A stretch of 64,000 nt of DNA from Demequina sp. NBRC 110052 (GTDB taxonomy: Bacteria; Actinomycetota; Actinomycetes; Actinomycetales; Demequinaceae): the NCBI RefSeq assembly GCF_002090075.1, contig NZ_BBRI01000003.1, positions 310,001 to 374,000 of the forward strand. Reading direction: 5' to 3'. Positions 60,862 to 64,000 of the stretch are shown here, in pieces. The position numbers and the translations under genes are program-made. Positions within the stretch are counted from its first letter, which is position 1. Each line of letters opens with the position of its first letter. A model generated the notes under the pieces. The model ran no database searches and was not told the origin of the DNA. It saw only the letters and a program-made list of their open reading frames with translations.

Positions 60862-61713
60862 TCAGTCGAGGAACGACTCGATGAACGCGAGGTCGTCCGG
60901 CTGGTCGATGCGGTAGCCGCCGCCCGTCCCCGAGCAGGTGGTGTTGAGGCCGTAGGACGTCACCGCCGCGATGGTGGTGGTGCCCGTCACGAAGATCGGT
61001 CCGCCCGAGTCTCCCGAGCACGTTCCGCCGGTGGAGGCGTTGTTGGTGAAGAGCACCGAGTTGCCAGCCTTCTTCTCGCCGAATGCGGAGTCCGCGTTGA
61101 TAATCTTGACCTCGGCGGTCATGCGCACGCGAGCCGCTTCCGTGAGCCCGGTCTGGTCAGGAAGCGAGCGCTGCAGGCCGTAGCCGACGGGCGTGAACGT
61201 GGTGTTCTTCTTGCCTCCCGGCGCGAGCAGGTCGTCGAAGTAGCCCTGGTACGGCAACGTCCCGTACTCGCTGACGTACACGGGCTCATCGAGCACCACG
61301 ACGCCCACGTCGTACAGGTAGAACGCTGACTCGACGTAGTCGGGATGGGTGTAGGCGGTGCCGTCGACGGAGAAGTCGGAGCCCGCAGGAAGGACCTCGT
61401 CGCCGTACGGGTATCCGTACGCCGCAGCGTCCGTGAGGTCGCCCTGGAACCAGATCGTCACCGCCTCGGCGCCGTACGTGCAGTGCCCGGCGGTGAGGTA
61501 CACCGTCGGCGAGATGAGGGTGCCGGAGCAGCGCCACGCAGGGAGGACCGCGTCCTCCTCGGGGATGTAAGCGTCGGCGATCATGAGCCCGACGTAGGGG
61601 TGCTCGCCGTTGTCGGGTTCACCGTTCTTGATCGCGGCCGCGGGCAACGCGATGGTGGCGGTGAGGCCGGCCGCGGCGAGAACGGACAGGGCTGCTTTCA
61701 GGGTCGTGCGCAT
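60862..61713 (-). CDS. Secreted trypsin-like serine protease (S1A)
   Basis: A 283-residue exported protease. Signal peptide MRTTLKAALSVLAAAGLTATIALPAAA, then a short pro-like stretch and the chymotrypsin fold: catalytic His in YLTAGHCTYG, Asp in LYDVGVVVLDEPV, Ser in TCSGDSGGPIFVTG. There is no LPXTG or lipobox, so it should be released. The start has GGGAGGG close upstream. An unusually long loop sits between His and Asp. Substrate unknown; a clear propeptide is not visible. Confidence 0.93.
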   Translation of the reverse strand: MRTTLKAALSVLAAAGLTATIALPAAAIKNGEPDNGEHPYVGLMIADAYIPEEDAVLPAWRCSGTLISPTVYLTAGHCTYGAEAVTIWFQGDLTDAAAYGYPYGDEVLPAGSDFSVDGTAYTHPDYVESAFYLYDVGVVVLDEPVYVSEYGTLPYQGYFDDLLAPGGKKNTTFTPVGYGLQRSLPDQTGLTEAARVRMTAEVKIINADSAFGEKKAGNSVLFTNNASTGGTCSGDSGGPIFVTGTTTIAAVTSYGLNTTCSGTGGGYRIDQPDDLAFIESFLD

Positions 61714-61893
61714 ATTCCCTCCCAGGAATCGTGTGGTGACACGGACACTGGGCGGCCGATGCTCGACGAGTCGTGCCCCCTTGTCAGAATTGCTCCTGAC
61801 GCCACGACCCCCCAGACGAGTCTGGGGCCTCAGACCAGCATCATCCCTGTTCCGGCGGCATATCCAGGCTCGTGTCGTGGATGCTAGCACCGC

Positions 61894-61908
61894 ACATATC
61901 GGATATGT
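61894..61908. promoter_or_regulatory. Inverted repeat, candidate operator upstream of the protease
   Basis: ACATATC-G-GATATGT is a perfect seven-pair inverted repeat in an otherwise GC-rich stretch, about 180 bases upstream of the protease start. It looks like a regulator binding site. No regulator gene is adjacent, so the controlling protein is unknown. Confidence 0.4.
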
Positions 61909-62013
61909 CGGGTGTCCGGACTGCGTCGCAGGATTCCGTCGCGGCACGCACGTTCTGGAACCAGGACCCGCGGGCGCCGGGAGAAACGTGCGCCGTCACC
62001 GGACGCACTGATG

Positions 62014-62058
62014 CCGGGCGCGGGCCAACCGGAAGGAGAGTGCGCGGCCCGCGCCCGG
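62014..62058 (-). terminator. 13-pair hairpin terminator of the flavoprotein gene
   Basis: CCGGGCGCGGGCC (62014-62026) and GGCCCGCGCCCGG (62046-62058) are exact inverted repeats starting six bases after the flavoprotein stop. Confidence 0.8.
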
Positions 62059-62063
62059 ACGTC

Positions 62064-63983
62064 TCAGAGCGCGAAGGCCGCCTCGAAGCCGGCGTTGATC
62101 GCGTCGCCCACCTTGGCAGGCTGCACGCAGTCGCCGATGGCGATCGCGCCACGGTCGGCCAGCGCGTCCACGAGCGAGGTCGCGGGACGCACGCCGAACG
62201 CGGAGACGACGGTGTCGGCGGCGATCTGCACGGGACCGTCAGGGCCGTCGACCTTCACGCCCGCCTCGTTGACCTCGACGACCCGATGTCCGGTGAGCAG
62301 GGTGACGCCCTGCTCGGCGAGGTCGCGCAGCAGCGTGATGCGGTTGATCATCAGCAGGTCGGGGGCGATGCCGTCCGCCATCTCGACCACGGTGACGTCG
62401 TGGCCCTTCTCCTGCATCTCGAGCGCGAAGTCGGCGCCTGACAGGCCGCCTCCGCACACGACGATCCGGTGGCCGAGCTCGGCGCCCAGGTGGGCGTCGA
62501 TGACCTCGACGACGTTGTCGCCGTCGAGTCCAGGAATCGGGGGTGCCACGGGCGTGGTGCCCACCGCGAGGATGATCGCGTCGGCGTCCTCGAGCTCAGG
62601 CGAGTCGGCGGCGATCTCCGTGCCGAGGTGCACCGTCACGGGCAGATCGGCCAGCTGCCGCTCCCACCAGAAGATCATGGAGCGCAGCTCCTTCTTGAAC
62701 TCCGGCGTCGCGGCGGGCCACAGCACGCCGCCCAGCTGGTCGGCGCGGTCGTATACGTCGACGGTGTGGCCGCGCAGCGCGGCGACGCGGGCGGCCTCGA
62801 GGCCGGCTGGGCCGGCGCCGACGACGACCACGCGCTGGGGCGAGTCGGTCGGCGTGATGATGCGCTCCCGCTCGAAGCCGACGGCGGGGTTGACCGCGCA
62901 GCCGAGCGGCTGTCCGACGAACGCGTTGCCCACGCACAGCTGGTTGCAACGGATGCAGGGGCGGATGTCCTCGCGGCGCCCCTCGGCGAGCTTGAGCGCC
63001 CACTCGGGGTCGGCGATGAGCGCGCGACCGATGCCCGCGAAGTCCATCTCGCCGGTCGCGATGGCCTGCTCGGCGCGCTCGGCGGTGAGGTTGCCGCACC
63101 CGAGCACGGGGATCGACAGCGCCTCCTTGAACAGACGGACCGAGCCCATCATGCAGTTGTCGCCCAGGTAGTAGGGCGGGAAGACGTAGTCCATGGCCTC
63201 GTAGGAGCCCTCGTCGACCATGAGCAGGTCGAGTCCCGCCGCCTCGAGCTGCGTGGCGATCTCGAGCGACTCCTCGACGCCGCGGCCGCCCTCGAAGTGG
63301 TGATCCACCGAGAGGCGGAAGCTGACGGGCAGGCCCGGCGCGCCCTCCTTCACGGCCGCGATGACCTCGGCTGCGAAGCGGCAGCGGTTCTCGACGGAGC
63401 CGCCGTACTCGTCCGTGCGGCGGTTCCATACGGGCGACATGAACTGGTCGATGAGGTACCCGGTGTGGCCGTGGATGTCGATCGCGTCGATGCCGGCTTC
63501 GAGGCATCGCGCTGCGGCCTCCTTGAAGCGCTGGACGATGACCTTGATCTCCTCGGTCTCGAGGGGACGGCACTTCACGCTCGGGTCGAGCCAGTGGGAG
63601 TTGTCCGAGGCGGAGATGGGCAGTCGCTCGGGGTCGATGCTGTTGATGTTGCGTCCGAGGCCCGCGGTGAGCTGCACGGACACGGCGCCGCCGCGGGCGT
63701 GGAATGCCTCGGCGAGCTTCGTGAGGCCGGGCGTCGCGGCGTCGGTGTCGACGCGACCGAGGCCCTCGTTGATGACCTCGTAGTCGTCCGTGACGGCGTT
63801 GATGCCGGTGCACACGAGCCCGGCTCCAGCGGCGCGCTCGGCGTAGTACGCGATCTCGCGGTCGGTGAGGTGGCCGTCGTGGTCGCCCATCTCAGTGCCC
63901 ATCGGCACCATCACGACGCGATTTCGCAGCCGTAGGCTTCCGAGCGTCGTCGGCTCGAGGACGTGGGAGAAGGTGGTCGTCAT
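62064..63983 (-). CDS. NADH:flavin oxidoreductase / 2,4-dienoyl-CoA reductase-type flavoprotein
   Basis: A 639-residue enzyme of the FadH/old-yellow-enzyme group, reducing activated C=C bonds with NAD(P)H through FMN, a 4Fe-4S cluster and FAD. Residues 1-330 are the FMN TIM barrel (EPTTLGSLRLRNRVVMVPM, DIHGHTGYLIDQFMSP). The cluster cysteines are in CIRCNQLCVG...GCAVNP near residues 340-362. The C-terminal half has FAD loop VVVGAGPAGLEAARVAALRGH and a second NAD loop VVCGGGLSGADFALEMQ. The gene is complete, with AGGAGG before its ATG. True substrate (fatty acyl-CoA or xenobiotic enone) is not readable. Confidence 0.92.
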   Translation of the reverse strand: MTTTFSHVLEPTTLGSLRLRNRVVMVPMGTEMGDHDGHLTDREIAYYAERAAGAGLVCTGINAVTDDYEVINEGLGRVDTDAATPGLTKLAEAFHARGGAVSVQLTAGLGRNINSIDPERLPISASDNSHWLDPSVKCRPLETEEIKVIVQRFKEAAARCLEAGIDAIDIHGHTGYLIDQFMSPVWNRRTDEYGGSVENRCRFAAEVIAAVKEGAPGLPVSFRLSVDHHFEGGRGVEESLEIATQLEAAGLDLLMVDEGSYEAMDYVFPPYYLGDNCMMGSVRLFKEALSIPVLGCGNLTAERAEQAIATGEMDFAGIGRALIADPEWALKLAEGRREDIRPCIRCNQLCVGNAFVGQPLGCAVNPAVGFERERIITPTDSPQRVVVVGAGPAGLEAARVAALRGHTVDVYDRADQLGGVLWPAATPEFKKELRSMIFWWERQLADLPVTVHLGTEIAADSPELEDADAIILAVGTTPVAPPIPGLDGDNVVEVIDAHLGAELGHRIVVCGGGLSGADFALEMQEKGHDVTVVEMADGIAPDLLMINRITLLRDLAEQGVTLLTGHRVVEVNEAGVKVDGPDGPVQIAADTVVSAFGVRPATSLVDALADRGAIAIGDCVQPAKVGDAINAGFEAAFAL

Positions 63984-64000
63984 GGTGTGCCTCCTGGGCG

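Larger units (their letters stand above)
61714..62063. other. 350-base intergenic region between protease and flavoprotein
   Basis: Holds no supported gene. It contains a short hairpin CCCAGA/TCTGGG around 61811-61826, an inverted repeat GTCAG/CTGAC near 61784-61800, the A/T-rich inverted repeat at 61894-61908, and the terminator of the flavoprotein gene at its right end. The first 200 bases upstream of the protease ATG should contain the protease promoter, but no convincing -10/-35 pair was seen. Confidence 0.5.

Noticed and set aside
59509-61329. A 606-codon + strand frame
   Set aside because: Antisense to the giant DUF4011 gene and the protease; no domain or ribosome-binding signal.

Overview
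The window is a 64 kb piece of a high-GC Gram-positive chromosome. GC-rich codons, frequent GTG/TTG starts, lipobox lipoproteins, a protein O-mannosyltransferase, an LpqU/RpfB-type neighbourhood and the gene order all point to Actinomycetota, most likely a Micrococcales-type genus; the genus itself cannot be fixed from the sequence. No CRISPR array, insertion sequence, integrase or prophage was seen. Nearly all of the window is ordinary chromosomal coding sequence.

Region 1 (about 1-5442) is a complete fructose phosphotransferase operon on the + strand: a 57-residue stump of a DeoR-type regulator, 1-phosphofructokinase, a one-chain fructose EIIABC, HPr and enzyme I, closed by a perfect 34-base palindrome. 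Region 2 (about 5500-34220) is a conserved actinobacterial block that matches, gene for gene, the order known around Rv1002c-Rv1026 of Mycobacterium tuberculosis: pmt, rsmI, metG, tatD, an RpfB-position gene, rsmA, ispE, then prs/glmU/TetR, rplY/pth, mfd, mazG, eno, ftsB, DUF501 and ppx, with two tRNAs. Inserted into it are mscL, a DUF1206 protein, a GH65 phosphorylase with beta-phosphoglucomutase, a VanY-like carboxypeptidase and small lipoproteins.

Region 3 (about 34240-43700) is more variable: an Lrp regulator divergent from a DDAH-fold guanidino hydrolase and ornithine cyclodeaminase (probable arginine to proline route), two membrane proteins, an SDR, a class III aminotransferase, a GntR/DUF1648 pair with a clear operator, and an orphan O-antigen-ligase-like protein. 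Region 4 (about 43850-52180) has a Pif1-type helicase fused to a catalytically dead DnaQ fold and a BRCT domain, a TetR regulator, tRNA-Ala, a tandem FKBP lipoprotein, and a cytoplasmic GH92 mannosidase with a GT4 glycosyltransferase. Region 5 (about 52175-64000) has moeA, a RimJ-like acetyltransferase, 5-formyl-THF cyclo-ligase, an FmdB zinc ribbon, a 1496-residue DUF4011/helicase/nuclease-like protein whose catalytic motifs look lost, a secreted trypsin-like protease and an old-yellow-enzyme/2,4-dienoyl-CoA-reductase-type flavoprotein.

The items most worth a second look are the class-I tRNA-Leu(UAA) lying 9 bases after a ppx gene whose last sense codon is UUA, the two multidomain proteins with dead catalytic centres, the truncated fructose-operon regulator, and the cytoplasmic GH92-GT4 pair followed by a large structured inverted repeat.
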